The notes beneath the pieces are model-generated. The model made no database searches, was not told the DNA's origin, and saw only the letters and a list, made by a program, of their open reading frames with translations. A DNA stretch of 28,217 nt, taken from positions 1 to 28,217 of the forward strand of contig JAGQRC010000002.1 in assembly GCA_020425835.1 (NCBI GenBank). The letters run 5' to 3'. Shown piece by piece: positions 15,901 through 22,587 of this stretch. The translations under genes and the position numbers were made by a program. Within the stretch, counting starts at the first letter, position 1, and every line of letters starts with the position of its first letter. The DNA comes from Planctomycetota bacterium (GTDB lineage Bacteria > Planctomycetota > UBA8108 > UBA1146 > JAJFFE01).

Positions 15901-16226
15901 CGTCGTTCACTCGACGCGGCGTCGGCGAAGAGCCGCTTGATGGCGATCCGCCGCTCGAGAACCGGGTCGAGCGCGAGGAAGACCTCCCCCATTCCGCCCG
16001 CACCGAGGCGCCGTTCGATCGGATAGCGCCCGAGAGACTCCGGAAGCCGCTCGCTCCGCGGCAGTGCCGAGAACACCGAAGCCATCTCGTCGAGGAACGC
16101 GTTGTTGTCACGGATCTCCGAGAGCGACTCCGCGCAACGGGAACAACCCGCGATGTGCCCCGAGTGCTCATCCGATCGACCGGCGACGAAGCGCTCGAGC
16201 TCGAGGAGCGTGGGACATGCGTTCAT
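12990..16226 (-). CDS. Zinc-finger / Ser-Thr kinase / NTPase / TPR signalling protein
   Basis: A 1078-aa protein starting at ATG 16226 (MNACPTLLELERFVAG). Residues 4-31 (C4, H24-x3-C28-x2-C31) form an anti-sigma-like zinc finger. Residues ~66-340 are a complete Hanks-type kinase: GAGGMGEV loop at 75-82, K97, HRDLKPSN with D190, and DFG at 208-210. Residues ~365-690 are a STAND/AfsR-like ATPase with P-loop GPGGSGKT (383-390), LLLLLDNCE and ATSREEL. The rest is TPR-like helical repeats. The protein has no membrane helix. Kinases in this style control sigma factors or gene expression, and an ECF sigma gene lies 3 kb away. The ORF is open upstream to 16457, but that part overlaps the previous gene and a terminator, so I reject it. 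No good ribosome binding site precedes the ATG. Confidence 0.93.
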   Translation of the reverse strand: MNACPTLLELERFVAGRSDEHSGHIAGCSRCAESLSEIRDNNAFLDEMASVFSALPRSERLPESLGRYPIERRLGAGGMGEVFLALDPVLERRIAIKRLFADAASSERRRARFESEARALAAFGHPNIATVHSLEVERDRPFITMEWIDGPPLDAALMARSLGVDEALAIGGQVAGALAAAHRVGVVHRDLKPSNIVLHPERGAIVLDFGLALFTEDRAPEWLTWPARPGTEARRAVVGTPGYMSPEQARGDVVDGRADVFSFGCVLFECLTGALAFGGEDPFERWRRAEESDPDWSLLPSTLPTDVTALLRGSLRKEVDERLRGFDEFRAALLPYAHARERTRLAKRPPRLPRSATSFVGREQDLAALAERVRPGVVVSLVGPGGSGKTRLALEMVHRGVGRFPGGVWFVDLSSIEPSDDDEGVAEACARALGVADRPGRSALESVAEEIGARSLLLLLDNCERCRDGVARVTDALLADCPSLGILATSREELALETERVFRVDPLPVPDSANDLDVRGLRANPTVSLFIDRATMAGVAIHDEAVPMVAQICRRLGGLPLGIELAAARTREGTVADIAARLDDLRELARRRRPTERTDRQCTLETLFDWSYELLDESERRVFRRIAVFRGDFDGEAIEAIVGVGRPEPVSRVVGRLVDRCLVQCRPGDGLRGIRYRLLDPVRVYAQSRWSEGETSEQGEIAERHRRYFSNRVESWTSRLRGPDEAEALRAIDADHADIVEAVRSCRRSGDPEQVRTGLRLVRSLYRYWLLRGHWQEGRRLAEELSTPLPGASVEAAGALECVGLLAQAQCDARASRLAYEHALEMWSALDDPVGHASALHGSAIAALHFGDYDVARIRLHDALEELEPLDRPLAKGHARTSLGVIDLKEGRFDDAARHFAEARVLTSGDRYLGAALDHNEGEVATAARDFERAFALFDRARLENERLGHRAWAAKNAIGASLAALDRGDLGRARRHLLDALELHPGERDPLGLQALCEAAALGRDAGGRLHEAVRLVAASEVQRERLATPLSFARRERVDRAIEKLRGGLGETQFEKAWREGWASTPVEAWAWMTAS

Positions 16227-16262
16227 GGCGAAGCCATTCGTCGACGGCGAGAGACGAAGCGG

Positions 16263-16297
16263 AAAAAGGAAAGGGGCCCGGGCTGAGGGCCCCTTCC
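16263..16297 (-). terminator. Rho-independent terminator of the secreted repeat protein gene
   Basis: On the minus strand GGGGCCC (16293-16287) pairs with GGGCCCC (16279-16273), extended by GGAA/TTTCC with one bulge, followed by TTTTT (16267-16263). It lies 36 nt after the 16333 stop. The kinase ATG follows only 37 nt after the T run, so the kinase either depends on read-through or has its promoter in that gap. Confidence 0.75.
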
Positions 16298-16332
16298 CGA
16301 GGAGAAATTGTCCGATGACGCCACCTCGTCGT

Positions 16333-18972
16333 CTACGGACAGCTATCGAAGTCCTCGCAGCCGAGCGCATCGCTGCTCGGATCGAGACCACAGTTCGGGT
16401 AGGGCGCGGCCGGAGCGGCGCCACCGGCGAAAGTGAAGTTGAGCAGCGTGATCGCATCCCCGAGGTTCAACGATCCACTGTCGTCGACATCGCATGCCGC
16501 GGTGCAGGTCACCGTCGACGTGCCGCCGAAGAGATAGCCGAGGAGGAAGATCACGTCACCGATCCCGACGCCTCCGTCGGAGGCGCAGTCCCCGCGCGAG
16601 AAAGGAACGGGGGCGAGGTCACCGGAGAACGCGCCGAGGTACGCTGCCATCAGCGCCCCCCGGTCCCCGTCGTACCCAGCAAAGTCCATCGAGGATGCGA
16701 TGGTCCGGTGAGTCCCCGCCCCACCCAACGACGCGTCGTGATAGACGGTGGTCACTTGGGCCGCGCCACCTTCGTTGACGAAGACCGGCGCAGAGAAAGA
16801 GGAGGATGCTTCGAGGTGATCGGCGAAGGTGGTGCCACCGGAGTAGCTGGCGTCGAAGCCGCTCAGATCGAGACCCAGACCGGAGTCGAGCCCCGTCACC
16901 GAGAGGATGGACTCTTCCGCGGATCCGGTGTCCACGATCGTCACACCGGTCAGGCTCGACATCTCACCCCCTGCGGAGAAGCCGAGATCGCCGCCCTCGA
17001 TGTAGAGCGAGGAGCCCGCGACGCTGGCGAGGATCGACGCGATCTGCGCGATCTCGTCCGTCGTCAGCACATGGTTCTCCGGGAAGTGGCCGAGCGAGAT
17101 CCACAGCCCGACCGGGGCGCCGCTCGACTGCAACTGTCCGGCGAAGTCGAGGAAGCGTCCTGTGCCGTACGCCGAGCACGGATTGCGTCCGGCGTCGTCG
17201 AGGCGATCGACCAACTCGCAGGTGTCCGGCTTGGAGTCACCGATGTTCTCGAGGTTCACGTAGACCAGGTCGGTGACGCCGGTGACCATCGCACAGGTTT
17301 CCGAAGTCGTCGTGCCGCCGGTCGCCGGGTCGGTCGCGATCAGGTCGTACTCGTAGGCACCGGGACCGGGCAACGTGTCCTCGAAGTCGACGTCGGTGCC
17401 CGCGATCACCGCGAGCGGCGATCCGTTGCGGCGAATGGTGATCGAGCCGTAGACCCGACCCCGGACCCACGCCAGGGCAACGGTTCCGTCCCCGTTGTCG
17501 GTGCAGGTCAGATCGGATGGGGGGAGCAAGGGCGTGCTGCCGGTGGAATCGCAGCGATCCTGCTCGTTCGGGAGGATCTGCGGCTGCATCACCGGGGGTG
17601 CCGACGATGTGACGAACGGCGTGAGCTGATAGTCGATGTTCATCCAGTCGACGAACTGATCGGGCCAGGTCAGCGAGAGGTCGAGCTCACAGCCGGTCCG
17701 GCCCTCGTCGTCCGTGCGGATCACGAAGTAGTCGTGACAGCAGAGACCGGTATCCGCGAGGATGATGTACCCGCCGTCATCGGTCAGGTCGAAGCTGACC
17801 GCGCTGTCGTACGGCTCCGGGCCGTCGTACCGCCACTGCCAGAGCGCGCTCCCGTTCGCGTCGAGTTTCGCGAGGACCGCCTGGGGGTAGGTGTAGCCGG
17901 AGGCCCACGCCCAACCGATCATCGCGAGATCGCCACCGGGCAGCTCGCGCACCGGACCGGTCAGCTGCATGCCGGTGTCGGCACGACTCCAGATCGGAAC
18001 GCTGAATCCGTCGATCTTGAGTGTCGCTGCGCCGAACGTCGTCGTGTCGCCCACGGCGAGCGGGTTGAAGGGACCGCGTCGTGTCACGACGAAGCCGCCG
18101 TCCGACGTCGGCGTGATCCCCAGCCCCTGGTCACTGAAGGTGTCGGTCCCGTACTCGGCCGCCCAGATCACGTTCCCGACGTTGTCGGTCCGCGCGACGA
18201 TCGTGTCCCAGATGTCGTAGCGACCGGGACCGCTGTAGCCGGTCACGACGAAACCATCGAGGCCGGTGCCAGCGAAGTCGAAGACCTGCTCGACATCGAC
18301 GAACGCGCCCCAGCTGGTCGGGAAACGCTGATCGCGGTAGGAGTTCATCCAGACGAGCGCCCCGGCGGGGTCGATGCGCAACAGGAAACCCTCCTGCTCA
18401 CCCGCGGCGTCGACGCGGGCGCCCGCGACGATGTAACCGTCCGGGGTTCCGCCCGCCGGGTCGACCGGATCGAACTGATGCACCACTTCGAGGTCGAGTC
18501 GGAAGGAATAGTCGGCCGCCGGGTCGATCCCGTACTCGTAGATCCACAGCACCACCCCGTTGATGTCGGTGCGCGCGACGAAGACCGAGCGGTTTCCGGG
18601 ATCGTAGTATGCCGTCGATCCGAAGTGTCCGGTGACCACGTAGCCCGGGCCGAATGCGTCGCCGTCGACGTAACGGACCGCAGCGGCGTGATCGAAGAGG
18701 TCGATGTCGAGTGCGATCCGAAAGTCGACGGTTCCGTTCGGGAAGAGCTTCATCAGCCAACCGTCGGTGTCGTTCGGACAGCAACAGTCGTAGAGCTCGG
18801 AGCCCGCGGTCATGTACCCGCCGTCCGGCGTCCGCACGATGCTCGACGCGTAGTCGTAGAGTGGAGTGCCGATGGTCCGTTCGAACGTCTGAGCGGAGAG
18901 GATGGTCGGCGCCAGCGCCAACGCGAACAGGACGACGGCCCGGGCGCGAGCCGGGGCGAGCAGTCGAGACAT
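16333..18972 (-). CDS. Secreted beta-propeller-like repeat protein with FnIII, 'YIEG' and dockerin modules
   Basis: An 879-aa exported protein. AAAGGAG lies 6 nt before ATG 18972. The signal peptide ends ILSA at 27. Residues ~28-430 hold repeated units such as RTPDGGYMTAG, GWLMKLFPNG and TPTSDGGFVVT, the style of beta-propeller repeat proteins. An FnIII-like domain follows (PPSDLTCTDNGDGTVALAW). Next comes a domain with LGHFPENHVLT, SLYIEGGDLGF and DFAGYDGDR that matches the protein at 240-2168. From residue 793 there is a dockerin-like pair (RGDCASDG, CDVDDSGSLNLGD), ending CGLDPSSDALGC...CP. No catalytic motif is visible. The gene is divergent from the ECF sigma gene, with 241 nt between starts, which suggests shared control. 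Confidence 0.9.
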   Translation of the reverse strand: MSRLLAPARARAVVLFALALAPTILSAQTFERTIGTPLYDYASSIVRTPDGGYMTAGSELYDCCCPNDTDGWLMKLFPNGTVDFRIALDIDLFDHAAAVRYVDGDAFGPGYVVTGHFGSTAYYDPGNRSVFVARTDINGVVLWIYEYGIDPAADYSFRLDLEVVHQFDPVDPAGGTPDGYIVAGARVDAAGEQEGFLLRIDPAGALVWMNSYRDQRFPTSWGAFVDVEQVFDFAGTGLDGFVVTGYSGPGRYDIWDTIVARTDNVGNVIWAAEYGTDTFSDQGLGITPTSDGGFVVTRRGPFNPLAVGDTTTFGAATLKIDGFSVPIWSRADTGMQLTGPVRELPGGDLAMIGWAWASGYTYPQAVLAKLDANGSALWQWRYDGPEPYDSAVSFDLTDDGGYIILADTGLCCHDYFVIRTDDEGRTGCELDLSLTWPDQFVDWMNIDYQLTPFVTSSAPPVMQPQILPNEQDRCDSTGSTPLLPPSDLTCTDNGDGTVALAWVRGRVYGSITIRRNGSPLAVIAGTDVDFEDTLPGPGAYEYDLIATDPATGGTTTSETCAMVTGVTDLVYVNLENIGDSKPDTCELVDRLDDAGRNPCSAYGTGRFLDFAGQLQSSGAPVGLWISLGHFPENHVLTTDEIAQIASILASVAGSSLYIEGGDLGFSAGGEMSSLTGVTIVDTGSAEESILSVTGLDSGLGLDLSGFDASYSGGTTFADHLEASSSFSAPVFVNEGGAAQVTTVYHDASLGGAGTHRTIASSMDFAGYDGDRGALMAAYLGAFSGDLAPVPFSRGDCASDGGVGIGDVIFLLGYLFGGTSTVTCTAACDVDDSGSLNLGDAITLLNFTFAGGAAPAAPYPNCGLDPSSDALGCEDFDSCP

Positions 18973-19141
18973 TGCGAGCTCCTTTCGGGAGTTCCTTCGT
19001 GGTCGCTCTTCCTGCGCGCCACCCCGTCCTTTCTTGCCGCGGAACTCCGAGAAAAAGTCTGCACCACCTCAAACTTCTGCTTGCTCACCACTTGCGACGC
19101 GCCCTGCCGTCGGTGATCCCGGATCAGTAGAGTGACCGACA

Positions 19142-19158
19142 CGGGAGGTGGCCTCCCG
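19142..19158. other. 7-bp inverted repeat in the leader of the sigma factor gene
   Basis: CGGGAGG (19142-19148) pairs with CCTCCCG (19152-19158) around TGG. It lies between the divergent secreted-protein and sigma-factor genes and covers the alternative GTG start at 19148. It could be an operator or an RNA hairpin hiding the early start. Confidence 0.35.
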
Positions 19159-19213
19159 ATTCCACCGTGGCGCGCCGCCGGCGGGGCGCCGCTCGATCGC
19201 GAGAACGACCCCC

Positions 19214-19828
19214 GTGACCCACTCCCTCCGCACGACCACCCAATTGCTCGAGTCGCTCCGCGATCCCTCGGATCGCGAGGTCTGGTTCGAGTTCGACGGT
19301 CGCTATCGACCGATCCTGATCGGGTTCGCCCAGCGCATGGGCCTGGGGGCGGAGGAGAGTGAAGAGGTGGCACAGCAGACCCTCGCCCAGTTCGTCGAGG
19401 GCTACCGCGACGGACAGTACGACCGGAGCAAGGGGCGATTGCGGAACTGGATCCTCGGCATCGCTCGCCACCGCGTGATCGATCACCAGCGACGACAAGG
19501 GGTGCGCCGGCAGTGGCGCGGCGACTCCGCGCTCGACGCGGTGCCCGACCGGGAGGACATCGAGGCGATCTGGCGCGCGGAAGAGGAGCGCAGCATTCTC
19601 GCGCGGGCGCTCACGGAGTTGCGCCAGACGACGCGGCTCGAGGAGCGGACGATTCGTGCGTTCGAGCTGTTGACCCGTGCGGGTCGTTCACCGACCGAGG
19701 TCGCGACCGAGTGCGGGATGAGCGAGGACGAGGTCTATCTCGCCAAACACCGCGTGACCAAGAGGCTGCGCGAGATCGTGGGGAAGCTCCGGACACTGTA
19801 CGAGGACGGAGTCGGGGCGGACGACTGA
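19214..19828 (+). CDS. ECF-type RNA polymerase sigma factor
   Basis: A 204-aa sigma factor read from GTG 19214 (VTHSLRTTTQLLESLRDP), where family homology should begin; an in-frame GTG at 19148 would add 22 unconvincing residues and lies in a hairpin. Region 2 is WFEFDGRYRPILIGFAQRMGL ... SEEVAQQTLAQF ... GRLRNWILGIARHRVIDHQRR, with the usual core-binding and -10 recognition layout. Region 4 is a helix-turn-helix near RSPTEVATECGMSEDEVYLAKHRVTKRL. There is no adjacent classical anti-sigma gene. The nearest zinc-finger protein is the kinase at 12990-16226, in line with sigma factors controlled by Ser/Thr kinases. The target promoters are unknown. Confidence 0.9.
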   Translation: MTHSLRTTTQLLESLRDPSDREVWFEFDGRYRPILIGFAQRMGLGAEESEEVAQQTLAQFVEGYRDGQYDRSKGRLRNWILGIARHRVIDHQRRQGVRRQWRGDSALDAVPDREDIEAIWRAEEERSILARALTELRQTTRLEERTIRAFELLTRAGRSPTEVATECGMSEDEVYLAKHRVTKRLREIVGKLRTLYEDGVGADD

Positions 19829-19895
19829 AGCGGGCCGTGATCTCGCGTGTTGGTGCCGTCCGAATCGTGACACGAACGGGCAGCACGCGACGCCG

Positions 19896-19935
19896 GGGAT
19901 CGCCATCGACCGTTGCCACCCAAGGTCGCGATCCC
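19896..19935. terminator. Bidirectional hairpin between convergent genes
   Basis: GGGATCG (19896-19902) pairs with CGATCCC (19929-19935), and the inner CGACC (19907-19911) pairs with GGTCG (19924-19928), leaving a CCAT bulge. It lies between the sigma factor stop and the acyltransferase stop, where a shared terminator is expected. There is no T tract on either strand. Confidence 0.4.
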
Positions 19936-19984
19936 ATCCCCGGTGCCCGATCCCGAACGCGTCGCTGCCCCACCGCCCAGCGCT

Positions 19985-21070
19985 TCAGTCGCTGTACGCA
20001 TCCCGGAAGCAGAACCACTGGTGGGGTCTCTGGCGGATCGCCCACTCGAGGTCGGCGACGTACCGACGCGCCGCGGCGTCGCGATCGGCGATGCGATCCG
20101 CGGTGCGCGGGATCTCGATCGGAGGCCGGAAGGCGAGCCGGAACCGACGACGGCCTTCGTTGAACAGATAGATGCTGATCAACGGCACATCCGCCGTCCG
20201 AGCGATGCCGAAAGGACCCTCGGGAACGAAGAACGGACGTCCGAACAAGCGCGTCTCGACGACACCTCCTCGCTCGGTGACGCGGTCTCCGGGCATCGCG
20301 ACGAGCTCGCCCGCGCGCAACGCCTTCAGGAGTTGGACCCCCATCTTCACGTGGGGGAAGTCCTCTTCGGCGACGAAATGGGTGACGTGCTCGGGTGGGG
20401 AGTGTCGGGCGAGGAGTTCCTCGACGAACGCTTGCGCGCGAGGGTCGGGCTCGACATTGCGGACCTGATGGAGTCGACGTCGGATCAGGTCGTTCGGAAT
20501 GATCCCACCGGCCTCGTAGTTCCCGACATGCGCGGTGACGATCACGAACCCCTCGGGACGCGACGTGAGCGCATTCCAGTGCTCGATACCGTCGAGCTCG
20601 AGATCCGGCGGAGGGATACCCGGCTGCAGGTACTCGTAGCGGCTCGAGCGGCAAGAGGCCCACTGCCACATCGTTCGGAAGGCGCGGCGTTGGCCGCGCC
20701 ACCAAGAGGTCGGACCGAGCACCGGCTCCAGATTGCTCGCGATCGCGGAGCAGATGCGCCGGAGGAAGACGAAGAAGAACGGGACGAAGATGGCGTTGAT
20801 CGGCAACCCCATCACGCGATGGCGGATCCCCCAGTAGTGGAACCGGTACCAGAAGTCGCCGAGGAAGTAGAAGCGACCGAGGACTCGGCTCGCGAAGGAT
20901 CCGGTCGAGACGGAGGCCCAGCCGGGTTCGCCGGGGACGGGCCGTCCGCGTCGAGGCGCGGGTGTCGCGCCGGGGGCCGGTCCGCCTCGAACATCGTCGG
21001 AGCGCCGCGGAGCGCCGGCGGTGTTCGGGATCTCGGCGGCACCGGTCGGGAGGTCTGCGGAGTCGGTCAT
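19985..21070 (-). CDS. LpxL/HtrB-like lysophospholipid (lipid A-type) acyltransferase
   Basis: A 361-aa enzyme from ATG 21070. Residues 1-55 are a hydrophilic Pro/Arg/Gly-rich extension. The domain then begins with an amphipathic/hydrophobic stretch (FYFLGDFWYRFHYWGIRHR, LPINAIFVPFFFVFL). The acyltransferase motif is TAHVGNYEAGG, giving H181-x4-E186, and the later MPGDRV and FVPEGPFGIAR blocks fit the LPLAT family and its PEG/substrate region. It transfers an acyl chain from ACP or CoA to a lipid or glycan acceptor at the inner membrane. It is divergent from the flavoprotein-MMPL-LolA operon. Acyltransferases of this kind recur in aryl-polyene-type loci, so it may act on that product rather than on lipid A. 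There is no clear ribosome binding site. Confidence 0.87.
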   Translation of the reverse strand: MTDSADLPTGAAEIPNTAGAPRRSDDVRGGPAPGATPAPRRGRPVPGEPGWASVSTGSFASRVLGRFYFLGDFWYRFHYWGIRHRVMGLPINAIFVPFFFVFLRRICSAIASNLEPVLGPTSWWRGQRRAFRTMWQWASCRSSRYEYLQPGIPPPDLELDGIEHWNALTSRPEGFVIVTAHVGNYEAGGIIPNDLIRRRLHQVRNVEPDPRAQAFVEELLARHSPPEHVTHFVAEEDFPHVKMGVQLLKALRAGELVAMPGDRVTERGGVVETRLFGRPFFVPEGPFGIARTADVPLISIYLFNEGRRRFRLAFRPPIEIPRTADRIADRDAAARRYVADLEWAIRQRPHQWFCFRDAYSD

Positions 21071-21190
21071 GATTCGTCGGGATCTGTATCGGGCTCGGGG
21101 CGACGCATGGTACCCGACCGAACCCGGATTGGGGATGTGGAGGGGCGGATCGAGAAAAGGGAAACCGGCGTGGAGCGGTCGACGAAAGCC

Positions 21191-21219
21191 GTGATGCCCT
21201 GGAGGCCGGCATCTACAAT
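21191..21219 (+). promoter_or_regulatory. Candidate promoter of the flavoprotein-MMPL-LolA operon
   Basis: TACAAT (21214-21219) matches the -10 consensus at five of six positions, and GTGATG (21191-21196) sits 17 nt upstream as a moderate -35. The -10 box ends 39 nt before ATG 21259. Confidence 0.45.
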
Positions 21220-21258
21220 CGCCCGGTCTCCGCCACTCCGACCGAGAGAGTTCCCCCG

Positions 21259-22536
21259 ATGGTCCACTCCAACGATTTCGACTGCGACGTCGCCATCATC
21301 GGCGGCGGCCCCTCGGGGTCGACGGCTGCTACCGTACTGGCCCGCAACGGTTTGCGCGCCACGGTGTTCGAGCGCGAGAAGTTCCCGCGCTTCCACATCG
21401 GGGAGTCGCTCCTCCCGTTCGGGCGCGATCTGCTTCGGGAACTGGGTCTCGAGGACAAGGTCGACTCGTTCGGCTGGCTCCGCAAGTACGGGGCGGTCTT
21501 CACGACCAACGAGGGGGAGATCGAACAACGCTTCGACTTCCCGGAGTACTTCGGCACCTGTCACGAGCACGCGTGGGAGGTCGACCGCGCCACCTTCGAT
21601 GATCTCCTCCTCCGCCACGCCCAGGATCAGGGCGCGGACATCCGTGAGGAGCACCACATTCGCAACGTCGACCTCTCGGACGAGGGCAGCACGCTGACCG
21701 TGGTCGGACCCGACGGCAAGGAGTTCCCGTGGCGGGCGCGTTGGGTGATCGACGCGAGCGGTCAGGCGTCGTTCCTCGCCAAGCGCCTGGGTCTTCGCGA
21801 GACGATCCCCGACCTACGCAAGGTCGCGCTCTACTCGCACTATCGCGGCGCGAAGCGGCGAGAGGGTCGGGACGAGGGGCACATCACGCTCGTCTTCGGC
21901 CACCACTGCTGGTTCTGGGCGATCCCGCTGAGCGACGACACGCTGAGCATCGGATGCGTGACCGACCGAGACAACTGGTCGGGCGGCACCCCGGAGGAGT
22001 TCCTCGACTCCCGCATCGAGAGCTGCCCCTATCTGCGCGGCGTGCTCGCCGACGCGGAGCGGACTCGCAAGGTCCACACCGCGAGCGCGTTCAGCTTCCA
22101 GGCGACGCAGTATGTCGGTCCCGGGTGGATGCTCGCCGGTGACTCCGCGGCGTTCCTCGATCCGATCTTCTCGACCGGCGTCCAGATCGCAATGGAGAGC
22201 GCCGCTCTGGCGGCCAACCAACTCGCGACCCGGTTGAAGGCAGGTGGCCCCCTCCGCGCGGAGATGTTCCGCGGCTACGAACGCCGGGTGCGCGGCTGGA
22301 CCAAGACGGCGTTCCGGATGATCCGGGCGTTCTACCACCCGAAGTTCCAGGTCCTCTTCTTCAATCCGCGGCGGCGGCCGGTCCGACACATGGCTCCCTT
22401 CTTCGCCGGACAGTTCGACCTCAGCCTGACCTCGCGGTTCTACCTGCGCCTCTTCTACTTCTTGTTGAAGGTGCTCGAACATCGGGCGATCGTCGAGGAT
22501 CCGCGACCGAAGGAAGCGTGCGTCCACCATGCCTAG
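21259..22536 (+). CDS. FAD-dependent oxidoreductase, tryptophan-halogenase-like
   Basis: A 425-aa flavoprotein. The N-terminal dinucleotide fold has GGGPSG (G15, G17, G20) and E38 at the end of strand 2. PRFHIGESLLP (43-53) is typical of the flavin halogenase-like group. WFWAIP (218-223) fits the WxWxIP halogenase signature, and a second FAD motif is GWMLAGDSAAFLDP with D295. Whether the halogenase active-site lysine is present I cannot decide without an alignment, so reduction or hydroxylation of an aryl or polyene substrate is equally possible. The C-terminal part is rich in Phe/Tyr/Arg and may touch the membrane. It is first in an operon with export genes. Its TAG stop belongs to the dispersed repeat at 22531, so the last residue (Ala) and the stop come from the repeat. 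Confidence 0.88.
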   Translation: MVHSNDFDCDVAIIGGGPSGSTAATVLARNGLRATVFEREKFPRFHIGESLLPFGRDLLRELGLEDKVDSFGWLRKYGAVFTTNEGEIEQRFDFPEYFGTCHEHAWEVDRATFDDLLLRHAQDQGADIREEHHIRNVDLSDEGSTLTVVGPDGKEFPWRARWVIDASGQASFLAKRLGLRETIPDLRKVALYSHYRGAKRREGRDEGHITLVFGHHCWFWAIPLSDDTLSIGCVTDRDNWSGGTPEEFLDSRIESCPYLRGVLADAERTRKVHTASAFSFQATQYVGPGWMLAGDSAAFLDPIFSTGVQIAMESAALAANQLATRLKAGGPLRAEMFRGYERRVRGWTKTAFRMIRAFYHPKFQVLFFNPRRRPVRHMAPFFAGQFDLSLTSRFYLRLFYFLLKVLEHRAIVEDPRPKEACVHHA

Positions 22537-22571
22537 CAGTCCGTCGAAAGACTCATTCCGGGCGAGTGCAG
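22531..22571 (+). repeat. Dispersed TAG/CATTCCGG repeat, copy B at the flavoprotein stop
   Basis: It starts GCCTAGCAGTCCGT, then CGAAAGACT, CATTCCGG and GCGAG. About 32 of the first 36 positions match the 27418-27459 copy on its minus strand. The TAG (22534-22536) is the flavoprotein stop. It is in inverted orientation to the 27418 copy, so the two face each other across 4.8 kb of operon. Confidence 0.75.
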
Positions 22572-22587
22572 GTTCTCGACGGGCGGC

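Noticed and set aside
16333..16360. Another copy of the TAG/CATTCCGG repeat at the secreted repeat protein's TAG stop
   Set aside because: After TAG only CATCGGA appears at a slightly wrong distance and the rest does not match.
16227..16457. Upstream extension of the kinase reading frame by 77 residues
   Set aside because: It crosses the terminator and the 3' end of the preceding gene, and the translated sequence is low-complexity Arg/Ser/Pro. The zinc-finger domain begins naturally at ATG 16226.
16102..19116. 1004-aa plus-strand ORF opposite the secreted repeat protein
   Set aside because: It is an antisense shadow. The opposite strand has a signal peptide, recognisable domains, a ribosome binding site and a terminator; this frame is Arg/Val/Glu-rich without domains.
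19611..21697. Long ORFs in other frames over the sigma factor and acyltransferase (533 aa minus, 594 aa plus)
   Set aside because: They run through two or three well-supported genes and are Arg/Pro-rich translations of high-GC DNA.
21259..22536. Confident call as a flavin-dependent halogenase
   Set aside because: The WxWxIP-like motif is present, but the active-site lysine could not be placed without an alignment, and related reductases share the other motifs.
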